Positions 26,403 through 36,285 of a stretch of DNA of 64,000 bases are shown here, one piece after another. The notes beneath the pieces were generated by a model. It was not told the DNA's origin. It searched no databases and was given only the letters and a program-made list of their open reading frames with translations. This stretch comes from Methylomonas sp. (GTDB taxonomy: Bacteria; Pseudomonadota; Gammaproteobacteria; Methylococcales; Methylomonadaceae). Both the position numbers and the translations under genes were made by a program. Each line of letters starts with the position of its first letter. The first letter of the stretch is position 1. The stretch covers positions 57,330 through 121,329 of the forward strand of contig NZ_JALOBS010000016.1 of the NCBI RefSeq assembly GCF_023228165.1, read 5' to 3'.

Positions 26403-27450
26403 CCTGATAGTGGCTATCTGCCTGTTCGGCATCGCCGGCTGTGATGGCGCCAAGCCCGCCGAAGAACCGCAAGTTGCCACCGAGGTGGCGGTTAAGGTTG
26501 GCCAGACCATCAAGACTACACTACATCGTTACGTATCGGCTTACGGCATGGTGGAGCCGGCACCCGCCATGCAGGGCAAAGCGGCTGCCAGTTCTAAAAT
26601 CGCTACGCCCATCGGCGGATTGCTGGCGCAAGTGTTTTGCGTGGAAGGCCAATCCGTTAAAAAAGGCGATTTATTATTTCAGCTGGACACGCGTAACAGC
26701 GACGCCTTGATTGCCAAAGCCGAAGTGGCGGTCGACTTTGCCCAGAAGAATTTTGCCCGCAAACAGGCGCTTGCTGCCACGGATAATGTCTCGCGTAAAT
26801 TGTACGACGAAGCCCAGCAATTGCTGCAAAACGCCCGCAAGGATTTGCTGAATATGCAAACTCAGCGGGAATTGTTGCAAATCAGGGCGCCGTTGAGCGG
26901 CACCCTTTCAGCTATTAATTTTAAAGTCGGCGAGGTGGTCAACCCCAATACGGTGTTGGCGGATTTAACCGATTTGCAACGTCTGAGCATTACCCTAAAG
27001 CTGCCCAGCCCTGAAGCCGACAGCATTCAATTAAATCAAACCGTGCAAAGCAACACCGCTGCAGCGTCTCAAGCGCAGGCCCAGCCATTTTCGGGTAGGG
27101 TAACTTTCGTCGGCAGCCAGATCGATCCTTTGACCGACACGGTTGTGGTGCGCGTCTCGGTTGCGGCAGACTCGGGGCTTAGACCTGGACAATTCGTCAC
27201 TGCCCGTATTCTGGTGGAAGAGCGACCCGATCGCTTGGCGGTACCCATAGCGAGCGTGGTCAATAGCATGGATTCCAGCGTTATCGCGGTGGTCGAAGGC
27301 GATCATGCCAGACAAGTTGCGGTCAAACCTGGGTTACGCGACGGCAATTTGATTGAAATAGCCGCTGAGGATTTGCACGAAGGCATGACGGTGGTCAGCT
27401 CGGGCGCTTATGGTTTGCCGCCGAAAACCCGGATTAGGGTGCTGAAATAA
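26386..27450 (+). CDS. RND efflux periplasmic adaptor (lipoprotein)
   Basis: A 354-residue membrane fusion protein linking the inner membrane pump to the outer membrane channel. A lipobox (FGIAGC) marks a lipid anchor, followed by a biotinyl-lipoyl half motif (GGLLAQVFCVEGQSVKKGD), a coiled-coil hairpin (about residues 105-160), the second lipoyl half (IRAPLSGTLSAI) and beta-barrel/membrane-proximal domains. It overlaps the permease start (TAATG). Confidence 0.92.
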   Translation: MKTRLSLIVAICLFGIAGCDGAKPAEEPQVATEVAVKVGQTIKTTLHRYVSAYGMVEPAPAMQGKAAASSKIATPIGGLLAQVFCVEGQSVKKGDLLFQLDTRNSDALIAKAEVAVDFAQKNFARKQALAATDNVSRKLYDEAQQLLQNARKDLLNMQTQRELLQIRAPLSGTLSAINFKVGEVVNPNTVLADLTDLQRLSITLKLPSPEADSIQLNQTVQSNTAAASQAQAQPFSGRVTFVGSQIDPLTDTVVVRVSVAADSGLRPGQFVTARILVEERPDRLAVPIASVVNSMDSSVIAVVEGDHARQVAVKPGLRDGNLIEIAAEDLHEGMTVVSSGAYGLPPKTRIRVLK

Positions 27451-30400
27451 TGCGCAACTTCACGATAGGTTCGTTCGCCACTGAAAACGGCCTGGCCATT
27501 GCTTTTCTGTGTGTGGCCTTATGTTTGGCCGGGGCCTATGCGGCGCTGGGCATGCCTTCGGCCATTTTTCCGCAAACCGACTTTCCGCGCGTGGTGATCC
27601 TGGTCGATAACGGCGTCATGCCCGCCAACGAGATGATGGCGACCATCAGCCGTCCGGTGGAAGAGGCCATGAAAGACATTCCGGGTGTGCGTGCCATACG
27701 CTCGAAAACCGGCCGCGGTTCGGCGGAAATCAATGTGTTTTTTACTTGGCAAACCGATATGGTACAGGCGGAACTGTATGTGCAGGGCCGTTTGGGCGTG
27801 GTGCAGAAATCGCTACCCAATACGGCCAGCACGGCGGTATGGCGCTTGACCTTTGCGGCTTTTCCGGTGCTGGGTTTGAGTTTGACCGGCCCCCATCAAT
27901 CTCTGACGCAACTTTGGGAAACCGCCCGCTATGACTTGCAGCCGCGCTTGCTGCGTATTCCCGGCGTGGCCCGTATCGGTCTGGTCGGTGGTCGGGTGCC
28001 GGAATATCAGGTGGTCGTCGATCCCCTGCGCTTACAAGCCTTGCATCTCAGCCTGAGTCAGATCAGCGATGCTTTAATCAAAAACAATCAAATTGCCCCG
28101 ACCGGCATGCTGGAAGAAGATTACAAGCTGTTCCTAACCGTTGTGGATGGCCGGCTGCACTCGGTGGCTGATATCGAAAATATGATCGTCACCGTGCTGG
28201 GGAATACACCCCCAATACCTGGCGTTATCGCAACCGCGCCGGCTGCGCATCCGATTAGAATCAAAGACTTTGCCAGGGTGGAACGGGGTGAGCAGCCGGT
28301 ATTTAACATCGTCACCGCCGATGGGGTGAATGCGGTTTTGCTGAATATTTATAGTCAACCGGATGGCAGCACGCTGGACATCGCCAAGCAATTGCACCGG
28401 GAACTGGATGAGCTGAAAAAAAGTTTGCCGGCGGATGTACAAGCCCAGGTGTTTTACGACCAGTCCTTGTTGGTTGGCGACTCCATACAGAGCGTTTGGG
28501 AAGCCATCATTTTAGGGCTGTTGCTGGCTATCGCCATTTTGTACGTTTTCCTGAAAAACTGGGGCGCCACCCTGATTGCCGCCGTGGTGATTCCGACCAC
28601 GGTATTAATCACCTTGCTTGCCCTGCGGGTGATGGGGTTGGGGTTTAATTTAATGACGCTGGGCGGTATTGCTGCCGCGATTGGTTTGATTATCGATGAC
28701 GCCATTGTGGTGGTGGAAGCGGTGCATACTAAAATCAGCGCCGGACTCAAACGCCTGACCGCCGTGCAGGAAGCGGTTGCGGATATTTTTCGTCCCTTGT
28801 TGGCGTCCACGCTGACACCAGTGGTGGTGTTTATCCCGTTGGCTTTTCTGGACGGGGTGGCCGGCAGTTTTTTCCGTGCCCTGGCATTAACCATGGTGGT
28901 GTCGTTGTTGACATCCTTGCTGCTGGCCATCACCCTGATTCCTTTATTAGCCGGTTGGTGGATGCCGGAAGTCACAAATCCCAATCCTCAACATCAGCCG
29001 GCAATGGTTTGGTTGCAACGCTTGAGCAAAGGCTATCGGCAGCTGTTGCGGTTTGCGTTGCAACAAGCCGCTAAAGTGCTGCTGGGGTGTGTGTTGATTT
29101 TGGCCTTGGGTGCCTGGCTATATAGTCGTTTGGACAGCGATTTTCTGCCTTTTATGGACGAAGGCGGCTTTGTATTGGATTATCACGCACCGTGGGGTAC
29201 CAGTTTGAGCGAGACCGACCGCCAGCTAAAGCAGGCTGAAGAAATTTTGCGTAGCGTGCCGGAGCTGGATGGTTATTCACGCCGCACCGGCGCCAGGCTG
29301 GCATTGGGTATTTCGCAAGCGCACAGCGGCGATTTTTTAGTGAAATTAAAAGCCAAACGGCAACGCAAAACCGATGAAGTCGTCGCCGACCTGCGTCAGC
29401 AATTGAATGCCGCGGTACCTGGCTTGCATTGGGAATTTGCCGGCATTCTGGGTGATTTGATCGGCGATTTGACCTGGTCGCCACGTCCCATCGAGATCAA
29501 ATTATTTTCCACCGATATCGAGTGGCTGAAACATAAGGCGCCGCAAATCGAAGCCGAGTTGGGCAAAATTAGCGGCGTGGTGGATACCGCCGATGGCCTG
29601 GAAACCACCGGTCCATCCTTGAGCATACGGGTACGCTATGCCGATGCGCAGCGCTTCGGTTTAAGCGTAAATGACGTGGCGCTGGCCGCCAGTACCGCCA
29701 TGCTTGGCCAAAAAGCCTCGTATGTGTTGGAGGGCGATCGCATCATTAATATCCGGGTCAGAATGGATAATGCAGCCACCGCACAGATTGCCGATTTACG
29801 CGAATTACCGTTACGCTCCTTGGATGGCAGAACCGTCAAGTTATCCCAAGTTGCCGATATCGTCACCGAGCCGGGACAACTGGAATTGCATCGGGAAGAC
29901 TTGCGGCAACTGGTAGCTGTGTCCGCCCGCCTGGAAAACCGCGATCTCGGTAGCGCGATCGCCGAAATCAAGGCCAAACTCAGCCAGGACCCCGACTTAC
30001 CCGGCGGCGTGGTGGAATACGGCGGCCTGTATCAGCAACAGCAGGAGTCTTTTCATAATTTAATGGTGGTATTGTTGGCGGCGGTATTTTTGGTGTTTAG
30101 CGTGTTGTTGATAGAATTTCGCAGCTTTTACGAGCCGATTGCCATTGTGTTCGGCTCATTGTTGGCCATGTGCGGCACGGTACTGGCCTGGTATTTGACC
30201 GGCACCTCGGTGAATATTATTTCTATTCTGGGCGCCATCATAGGCATAGGCGTGGTGGCGAAAAACGGTATTTTGATGCTGGATTCGGTGCATAAATTTG
30301 AATCTCAGGGTAAAAACTTGCCCGAGGCGCTGGCCGAATCGGGCATGCGTCGCTTGCGACCGGTGTTGATGACCTCATTGGCTGCCGCCCTGGGTTTGTT

Positions 30401-30572
30401 ACCGCTGGCCTATGGCATAGGCGCCGGTTCGGACATGCTGAAACCGCTGGCGATTGCCGTGATCGGCGCGCTGACCTTGTCGGTGTTACTGTCCTTGGTC
30501 GCCACACCGACCGTGTATTTTGTGTTGCGCGGCCTTAACCATCGATTTAAGCAAAAGCCATGCGCATCCTGA
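27450..30572 (+). CDS. RND efflux permease
   Basis: A 1040-residue proton-driven inner membrane pump with twelve membrane segments and two large periplasmic loops. The proton-relay Asp pair in TM4 reads GLIIDDAIVVVEAV, the form found in drug (HAE-1-type) pumps; heavy-metal pumps have a single Asp (DGAV) here. This argues for organic substrates although the gene layout and linked regulators look like metal-efflux operons. The final 13 bases overlap the response regulator gene. Confidence 0.93.
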   Translation: MRNFTIGSFATENGLAIAFLCVALCLAGAYAALGMPSAIFPQTDFPRVVILVDNGVMPANEMMATISRPVEEAMKDIPGVRAIRSKTGRGSAEINVFFTWQTDMVQAELYVQGRLGVVQKSLPNTASTAVWRLTFAAFPVLGLSLTGPHQSLTQLWETARYDLQPRLLRIPGVARIGLVGGRVPEYQVVVDPLRLQALHLSLSQISDALIKNNQIAPTGMLEEDYKLFLTVVDGRLHSVADIENMIVTVLGNTPPIPGVIATAPAAHPIRIKDFARVERGEQPVFNIVTADGVNAVLLNIYSQPDGSTLDIAKQLHRELDELKKSLPADVQAQVFYDQSLLVGDSIQSVWEAIILGLLLAIAILYVFLKNWGATLIAAVVIPTTVLITLLALRVMGLGFNLMTLGGIAAAIGLIIDDAIVVVEAVHTKISAGLKRLTAVQEAVADIFRPLLASTLTPVVVFIPLAFLDGVAGSFFRALALTMVVSLLTSLLLAITLIPLLAGWWMPEVTNPNPQHQPAMVWLQRLSKGYRQLLRFALQQAAKVLLGCVLILALGAWLYSRLDSDFLPFMDEGGFVLDYHAPWGTSLSETDRQLKQAEEILRSVPELDGYSRRTGARLALGISQAHSGDFLVKLKAKRQRKTDEVVADLRQQLNAAVPGLHWEFAGILGDLIGDLTWSPRPIEIKLFSTDIEWLKHKAPQIEAELGKISGVVDTADGLETTGPSLSIRVRYADAQRFGLSVNDVALAASTAMLGQKASYVLEGDRIINIRVRMDNAATAQIADLRELPLRSLDGRTVKLSQVADIVTEPGQLELHREDLRQLVAVSARLENRDLGSAIAEIKAKLSQDPDLPGGVVEYGGLYQQQQESFHNLMVVLLAAVFLVFSVLLIEFRSFYEPIAIVFGSLLAMCGTVLAWYLTGTSVNIISILGAIIGIGVVAKNGILMLDSVHKFESQGKNLPEALAESGMRRLRPVLMTSLAAALGLLPLAYGIGAGSDMLKPLAIAVIGALTLSVLLSLVATPTVYFVLRGLNHRFKQKPCAS

Positions 30573-31231
30573 TCGTAGAAGACGAGAAAAAAACCGCCGC
30601 TTACCTGCAAAAAGGCTTGAGCGAACAAGGCTTTATTGTCGATGTTTGCCATGATGGTGAAGAGGGCTTGCTGTTAGCCAACGACATAGCGTTTGACTTG
30701 ATTTTACTGGATGTGATGATGCCGCTACGGGATGGCTGGTCGGTATTGCAGGCGCTAAGAGAGCAGGGCAAGCAAACGCCGGTGCTGTTTCTGACCGCAA
30801 AAGACAATCTTGAAGATAAAGTCAAAGGCCTGGAACTGGGCGCGGACGATTATCTGGTGAAACCGTTTGCCTTTGTGGAATTGCTGGCCCGGATACGTTC
30901 GATTTTAAGGCGCGGCCCGGTGCGACCTTCCACGCAATTGAGCCTGGCCGATCTGACCATGGACCCGATCCGTCACAAGGCTTATCGGCAAGAGCAACGG
31001 CTGGATTTATCCCCCAAGGAATTTGCCTTGCTATTACTTTTCCTGCAAAGGCCGGGCGAAGTCTTGTCGCGCACCTTGATCGCCGAACAGATTTGGGATA
31101 TTCATTTTGATAGCGATACCAACATCATCGATGTAGCCATCCGCCGGCTGCGGCAAAAAATAGATGACCCATTCGCCGAGAAGCTGCTGCACACCGTGCG
31201 TGGGATGGGCTATGTGTTGGAACAGCGCTAA
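30560..31231 (+). CDS. OmpR/PhoB-type response regulator (CusR/CopR-like)
   Basis: A 223-residue regulator: receiver (residues 1-118) with DE acidic pair (EDEKKT), phosphorylation site D51 (LILLDVMMP) and Lys in LVKPFAF, then a winged helix (LDLSPKEFALLLLFLQ, NIIDVAIRRLRQKID). It likely controls the adjacent efflux operon through the dyad at 24908-24932. It overlaps both the permease and the kinase genes. Confidence 0.93.
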   Translation: MRILIVEDEKKTAAYLQKGLSEQGFIVDVCHDGEEGLLLANDIAFDLILLDVMMPLRDGWSVLQALREQGKQTPVLFLTAKDNLEDKVKGLELGADDYLVKPFAFVELLARIRSILRRGPVRPSTQLSLADLTMDPIRHKAYRQEQRLDLSPKEFALLLLFLQRPGEVLSRTLIAEQIWDIHFDSDTNIIDVAIRRLRQKIDDPFAEKLLHTVRGMGYVLEQR

Positions 31232-32609
31232 ACCCTGGTCGATTACGGCCAGGCTGACATGTTTATATGTGTTATCCGCGGCAGTGATTTTATGTTCGAT
31301 CGGCTGGTATTTGCATCAAACTCTGGTCGACGCTTTCGCGCAAGATAATCAGCAGTTTCTGCTAAAGGAAATCCAGCTGCTGCAAACGGTATTGCAACAG
31401 CAACCGCTGAATAGCGAGCATTTAAGCGCCGAGCAAAACGAGGGCGTTGATCTGCCGGTGGGACGATATTACTCAAGAATATTCAGCGAAAACGGCCAGC
31501 CGCTAAGCGAAACAGCGGGTGCATCCGCACTGTTGGCGAAAGCACAATTCCCCGCAGCCACGGAAGTAGCGCAAGCAAAGCTGAGCAAACAAACCTTGCC
31601 TGATGGACGCACCTTGATGCTGATGAGTGTGTATACGACCGCGCCCTCACGACACATCATACAAATTGCCTTGGATACCAGTCATGAAGCCGCCTTGCTG
31701 GTGGCCCATGGCCGCAATTTACTGGCCGCATTGTTGATAGGCTTATTGTTTTCCAGCGTGGCGGGATTATTGGTTGCTCGACGCGGCTTGCAGCCACTGA
31801 CAGACATGACCCGGCACATACGGGGCATCACCGCTACACAGTTGGATGAGCAACTTGAGCCGAGGCGATGGCCGGCGGAATTATCTACTGTCGCCGCGGC
31901 ATTTAACGAAATGTTGCAGCGCTTGGCTAAATCCTTTAATCAACTCAATCAATTTTCCGCCGATCTGGCCCATGAGTTGCGCACGCCGATTAATAACCTG
32001 ATGGGAGAAACCGAAGTCGCACTGGCCAAACCACGCAGCGGCGAGGAATATCAGGAGATTTTGGCCTCCAATCTGGAGGAATATCTAAGGTTGTCACGCA
32101 TTGTGGAAACCTTGCTATTTTTAGCCCGCGCCGAGAACACCGAAATTTCCCTTTGCACCAAACAGTTGGACGGCAGAGCCGAATTGGAAGCAGCCTGCAG
32201 TTATCATGAAGGCTTGGCGGAGGAAAAAAACATTCAACTCCTTTGCCAGGGTCACGGCTTTTTGCATGCTGACTCGCAATTGCTGAAACGGGTGTTAAGC
32301 AATCTGTTATTGAATGCCATTGCCTATACCCCGATTGGCGGCCGCATCCAATTATCCATCAAGCAGGCTGAAGACGGTTCGGCGGAAATTCGTGTGCAAG
32401 ACTCGGGGTGCGGGATTGCCGCCGAACATTTGCCCAAGCTGTTTGATCGCTTTTATCGGGTCGATTCTGCACGTAGCATGCATGGTACCGGCTTGGGCTT
32501 GGCCATCGTTAAATCCATCATAGAGCTGCATGGTGGTACTGTGACGATCAATAGTACGGTCAAGCAGGGGACTAGCGTTACCGTTAAATTCCCCTTGCCA
32601 GTTGGATGA
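31212..32609 (+). CDS. Sensor histidine kinase partner of the efflux regulator
   Basis: A 465-residue membrane kinase. I take the ATG at 31212, 20 bases inside the regulator gene; an earlier in-frame start at 31164 is less likely. Two membrane helices enclose a periplasmic sensor of about 140 residues. HAMP follows, then the HisKA box (FSADLAHELRTPINN) and HATPase motifs N (NLLLNAIAYTP), G1 (DSGCGI) and G2 (GTGLGLAIV). It resembles CusS-type sensors that respond to periplasmic stress or metals. Confidence 0.92.
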   Translation: MCWNSAKPWSITARLTCLYVLSAAVILCSIGWYLHQTLVDAFAQDNQQFLLKEIQLLQTVLQQQPLNSEHLSAEQNEGVDLPVGRYYSRIFSENGQPLSETAGASALLAKAQFPAATEVAQAKLSKQTLPDGRTLMLMSVYTTAPSRHIIQIALDTSHEAALLVAHGRNLLAALLIGLLFSSVAGLLVARRGLQPLTDMTRHIRGITATQLDEQLEPRRWPAELSTVAAAFNEMLQRLAKSFNQLNQFSADLAHELRTPINNLMGETEVALAKPRSGEEYQEILASNLEEYLRLSRIVETLLFLARAENTEISLCTKQLDGRAELEAACSYHEGLAEEKNIQLLCQGHGFLHADSQLLKRVLSNLLLNAIAYTPIGGRIQLSIKQAEDGSAEIRVQDSGCGIAAEHLPKLFDRFYRVDSARSMHGTGLGLAIVKSIIELHGGTVTINSTVKQGTSVTVKFPLPVG

Positions 32610-32805
32610 GTTCTTTAAAACATAGCCATTGTTTTTTAGTCACTATTCAGCGATTGTGAAGCGTGGGGCGGATACGCTATGCGCATCCACCATGATCGCC
32701 GGATGCGCTTGACTTATCCAGCCTACGATTGTTTTACGCTGTTTTGACTGAATAATTACGTTTTTTATAAATAATGTCCGAAACATTGATATTGGGGAAA
32801 TGATC

Positions 32806-34167
32806 ATGTTGCACTTACTGTTGATCTTTGCAGGCTTGCTTTTTTTACCGGAAACAGCCATGGCGGAGGATTTAAATAACCTAGGGTTAACCGGCACTGA
32901 ACGAGGCATCTACACCGTTTTGATTTTCGTGGTGGCTTACGGCTTTGTGATGACGGAAGAATTTACCCATCTGCGGAAATCCAAACCCGTGATATTTGCC
33001 GCGGCGGTAATTTGGGGGCATGTGGCGATATTAGCTAAAGAAGCAGGTGTGTCGAATCAAGAATTACTCAAGGCTTTCGAACATGATTTAGAAGAATATG
33101 CCGCACTGATGTTGTTTTTACTGGTGGCCATGACCTATATCAATGCCATGTCCGAGCGCAATGTATTCGATGCCTTGCGATCTTGGTTAACCCGCAAACA
33201 GTTCGGTTACAAGCAATTGTTTTGGATAACCGGCATCCTTACGTTCTTTTTATCGTCCGTAGCCGACAACCTGACCTCGGCATTGTTGGTAGGCGCGGTG
33301 GTATTGGCGGTGGGTGCCGACAACGAAAAGTTCGTGTCAGTCAGTTTTGTAAATATAGTGGTCGCTGCTAATGCGGGAGGCGCGTTTTGCCCGTTTGGCG
33401 ACATTACTTCGTTAATGGTTTGGCAGGCCGGTCACGCCGAGTTTTTCGATTTCTTTAAGTTGTTTATCCCTTCCGTGGTTAATTATGCCGTGCCTGCATT
33501 TTTTATGGCACAAGCCATCCCTGACTTACAACCCAAGGCAAACAATGAAGTAGCGGTTATATTAAAGCCCGGCGCCCTGCAAATTTGTGGTTTGTTCTTA
33601 TTAACCATCGTATCGGCGGTTTGTTTTAAGCAATTTCTGCATTTGCCGCCATTTATGGGCATGATGTTAGGGCTTTCTGTTCTGATGCTGTATGGCTATA
33701 GCCTGAAAGTGCGATACACCGTAGAGGCCAGCGAGCGTTTTGATATTTTTAGCAAAATAAAATCAGCCGAGTGGGATACCTTGTTGTTTTTCTTTGGGGT
33801 GGTGTTTGCCATCGGGGGACTGGGTTATATCGGTTATTTGGAATTACTATCCGCAGCCTTGTACGACGGTTTGGGCGCCACCACTGCCAATATTCTGGTG
33901 GGCGTGATTTCGGCGGTGATTGATAATATTCCAATTATGTTTGCAGTGTTGAGCATGAATTTGGATATGGATTTATATCAATGGCTATTGATAACCTTGA
34001 CTGCGGGTGTTGGTGGTTCGTTATTCTCTGTCGGTTCCGCGGCCGGGGTCGCTTTGATGGGGCAATCTAACCAGAAATATACATTTTTCAGTCACTTGAA
34101 ATGGACGCCTGTCATTGCAGCGGGTTATATAGCCAGCATCGTTGTGCATTATGTTATCAATGGTTAG
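32806..34167 (+). CDS. nhaD: Sodium/proton antiporter NhaD
   Basis: A 453-residue NhaD-type Na+/H+ antiporter of the ion transporter superfamily with about eleven membrane segments. Marks are a cleaved-looking N-terminus (PETAMAED), SSVADNLTSALL with the conserved Asp, GGAFCPFGDITSLMVW and ISAVIDNIPIMFAV. The ATG at 32806 has GGGG eight bases upstream, better placed than the ATG at 32800. NhaD exports Na+ or Li+ at alkaline pH. Confidence 0.92.
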   Translation: MLHLLLIFAGLLFLPETAMAEDLNNLGLTGTERGIYTVLIFVVAYGFVMTEEFTHLRKSKPVIFAAAVIWGHVAILAKEAGVSNQELLKAFEHDLEEYAALMLFLLVAMTYINAMSERNVFDALRSWLTRKQFGYKQLFWITGILTFFLSSVADNLTSALLVGAVVLAVGADNEKFVSVSFVNIVVAANAGGAFCPFGDITSLMVWQAGHAEFFDFFKLFIPSVVNYAVPAFFMAQAIPDLQPKANNEVAVILKPGALQICGLFLLTIVSAVCFKQFLHLPPFMGMMLGLSVLMLYGYSLKVRYTVEASERFDIFSKIKSAEWDTLLFFFGVVFAIGGLGYIGYLELLSAALYDGLGATTANILVGVISAVIDNIPIMFAVLSMNLDMDLYQWLLITLTAGVGGSLFSVGSAAGVALMGQSNQKYTFFSHLKWTPVIAAGYIASIVVHYVING

Positions 34168-34234
34168 TAGTTTTCACGGTTTCAGCACTTTTGCTGGATA
34201 TCAGTCAATTCACTTGCAGAGGTTGTCGTAAAAG

Positions 34235-34257
34235 CCCCTCTCCTCGCGGGAGAGGGG
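34235..34257. repeat. REP-like palindrome
   Basis: Arms CCCCTCTCC and GGAGAGGGG with a five-base centre, lying between the convergent nhaD and DUF389 genes, where it may act as a bidirectional transcript end. Confidence 0.7.
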
Positions 34258-34374
34258 TTTACAGCGTCGTTCCGGCAGAGCCACTTGTTGTGCCCCAGAG
34301 GGTATGCCGGCATGACGCGCTTGGATAGTGGGGAGTTATTGTTTAAATACCCTATCGAGATTAATGGCTAAAAG

Positions 34375-36285
34375 CTATTGCACCAATCTTAACGAAACGT
34401 CCAAAACGATCGACTTATCCAATTGCTCGCCAATGACATCTCTCAAGCCGGCGATATCGTCAGCCAGAAGTAGCTCGGAGCTGTGTAACTGCCCCAAGAT
34501 TTTGATTTTATCGCCCTCAGGCGTTGCTGAAACATCTGAAAGCAGCAGCGTTTTACCGTTGATCTCATAGGTTTTGGTGCTGATGCTTTTTTCCATGCGC
34601 TGATAAACCACTGTATTCTCTAGCGTTTTATACAAGGGGATGCTGATTAAAATTGTCAAAAGCACCGAAAAGCCAAGGCCTCTATTGACCTTGATGACCG
34701 GGGCAAATCCGAGGCAAAGAAAGGTTAAAGTACCGGCCAGGGTTATGCCTACCAAGTTGGTTAAAAACAATAAGCCGGCACCGCTGATAATGTTCCAGTC
34801 GAACCAGCCTATGCCTACGCCCATCACACAGGCCGGCGGCACCAAGGCGACCGCTACGGCAACACCCGGCAAGCTTTTTTGAATGCTTTCTCTGGCATGC
34901 GCATAGGCTGCGGCAATGCCGGAGACAACGGCGACGCCCAAATCCAATAGATTGGGTTGCAAGCGGCTCAATATCTCGTTTGTCGCTTGTTCGTAAGGTA
35001 AAAACAACGTGGTGATTGCGGCGACCAATAAGGTCACGCCCGTGCCTAAGGCAAGTACTTGTAAGGCGGCCATTAGCAGCTTGTTATCGTTGCGGAGAAT
35101 GCCCATGGACATGGAGACCAATGGTCCCATTAACGGCGCTAAAATCATCGCACCAATGACGACAGGCGTGCTGTTTAGAAACAAACCTAAGGTAGCCAGC
35201 ATGGTGCTCAACATCATTAGCAAGGCAAACGGCACCGAAAAGCAGGCGTATTCTCTCAATAACAGAAAGGTCTCCTTAAAATCCTCCTCCTGGGCAAGGG
35301 AAAATAAGGGCAGATGTTGTTTGAGCGTTGTTAAATGCTCTTCGCGTTGCGGTAAGGTTTTGATTTTGATGATTTCCTTGCTTGCGTCCGTCGTTGCTGG
35401 CGCGACCACAAACTTTTGTCCCACTTTTACCGTTACGGCCTTGGCGATGATGTTAAATTGCAGTTGCGTTGCGCTACGCGGCTGGCCATCGATGTAATAG
35501 TGGATGAGTTCGTTACTTTCCAGTGTCAGGTTGGTCGTTTCAATATAGCCAATTGACTTGGATAGACGCGGGTTAGGTGACAGAAAGGTCAGGAAAAAGC
35601 TTAAATAATCCATGATGGACGACGGTGCGACCAGTACGGCGGATAGCTTACCGTTGGCATTGAGTATGGTTTCGTTGGCAAAGTGATCGGCTAGCGATTC
35701 GATGTCGTTTTCAATCACCAAGGCACCGGCGATTGCGGTTTTTACTTTATTGCCCTTTGCCGTCGTCAAAACCACTGCTTTCGGTTTTATATTTAACAAT
35801 GTCAGCAGATCGGTCGGTACCGCCTTTATGCGTTGCCATAATAAGGCTTGGTTATCCGCCATATGGCGTAATTCGATAAGCGGCACATCACCCAAGCTCA
35901 CTAGCCAAGTCACGACTTCGTCGTTGCACAACAGCAAATCCAGTCGCGCGCCTTTTTCGGTTTCCAGGGCTATCGGCATGGCATCTTCTATTTTTGCGGG
36001 TATCTGAAATAAGCGACACACCTTGGATTTAGGATGCACGGGCAGCAACCCGACCTTAAAGTCGTGCCGATGCGCGGATAGCAATAACACCCCCAGATCG
36101 GTACTTTCCAATAAGGTGACGACATTTGCGGTTTTAGCTAGAAAATTCGGCGCATCGGCGATAAAACTGGCTAAATCCACGGCTTCTAATTGGGTTCCTA
36201 AATGTTCGGCGCAATCCAACGCATGGGATAGCAAATGTTTTTGTTCGGGCTTATGGATTAGCCAGCCTGTATCGATAATTGCCAT
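34375..36285 (-). CDS. DUF389 membrane protein with a lipid-kinase-like N-terminal domain
   Basis: A 636-residue protein. The N-terminal ~300 residues look like a diacylglycerol-kinase-like fold (GALVIENDIESLADHF, then IHYYIDGQPRS near 265), but lack an obvious GGDGT catalytic loop. The C-terminal half is the DUF389 membrane domain with at least six helices (TPVVIGAMILAPLMGPLVSMSMG and VALVPPACVMGVGIGWF). No function is established for this family. It lies among ion-homeostasis genes on the opposite strand. Confidence 0.85.
   Translation of the reverse strand: MAIIDTGWLIHKPEQKHLLSHALDCAEHLGTQLEAVDLASFIADAPNFLAKTANVVTLLESTDLGVLLLSAHRHDFKVGLLPVHPKSKVCRLFQIPAKIEDAMPIALETEKGARLDLLLCNDEVVTWLVSLGDVPLIELRHMADNQALLWQRIKAVPTDLLTLLNIKPKAVVLTTAKGNKVKTAIAGALVIENDIESLADHFANETILNANGKLSAVLVAPSSIMDYLSFFLTFLSPNPRLSKSIGYIETTNLTLESNELIHYYIDGQPRSATQLQFNIIAKAVTVKVGQKFVVAPATTDASKEIIKIKTLPQREEHLTTLKQHLPLFSLAQEEDFKETFLLLREYACFSVPFALLMMLSTMLATLGLFLNSTPVVIGAMILAPLMGPLVSMSMGILRNDNKLLMAALQVLALGTGVTLLVAAITTLFLPYEQATNEILSRLQPNLLDLGVAVVSGIAAAYAHARESIQKSLPGVAVAVALVPPACVMGVGIGWFDWNIISGAGLLFLTNLVGITLAGTLTFLCLGFAPVIKVNRGLGFSVLLTILISIPLYKTLENTVVYQRMEKSISTKTYEINGKTLLLSDVSATPEGDKIKILGQLHSSELLLADDIAGLRDVIGEQLDKSIVLDVSLRLVQ

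Noticed and set aside
27450..30572. Assigning the RND permease to a specific metal (CusA or CzcA)
   Set aside because: The TM4 motif has two Asp residues as in drug pumps and no methionine or metal-site evidence could be shown by eye.
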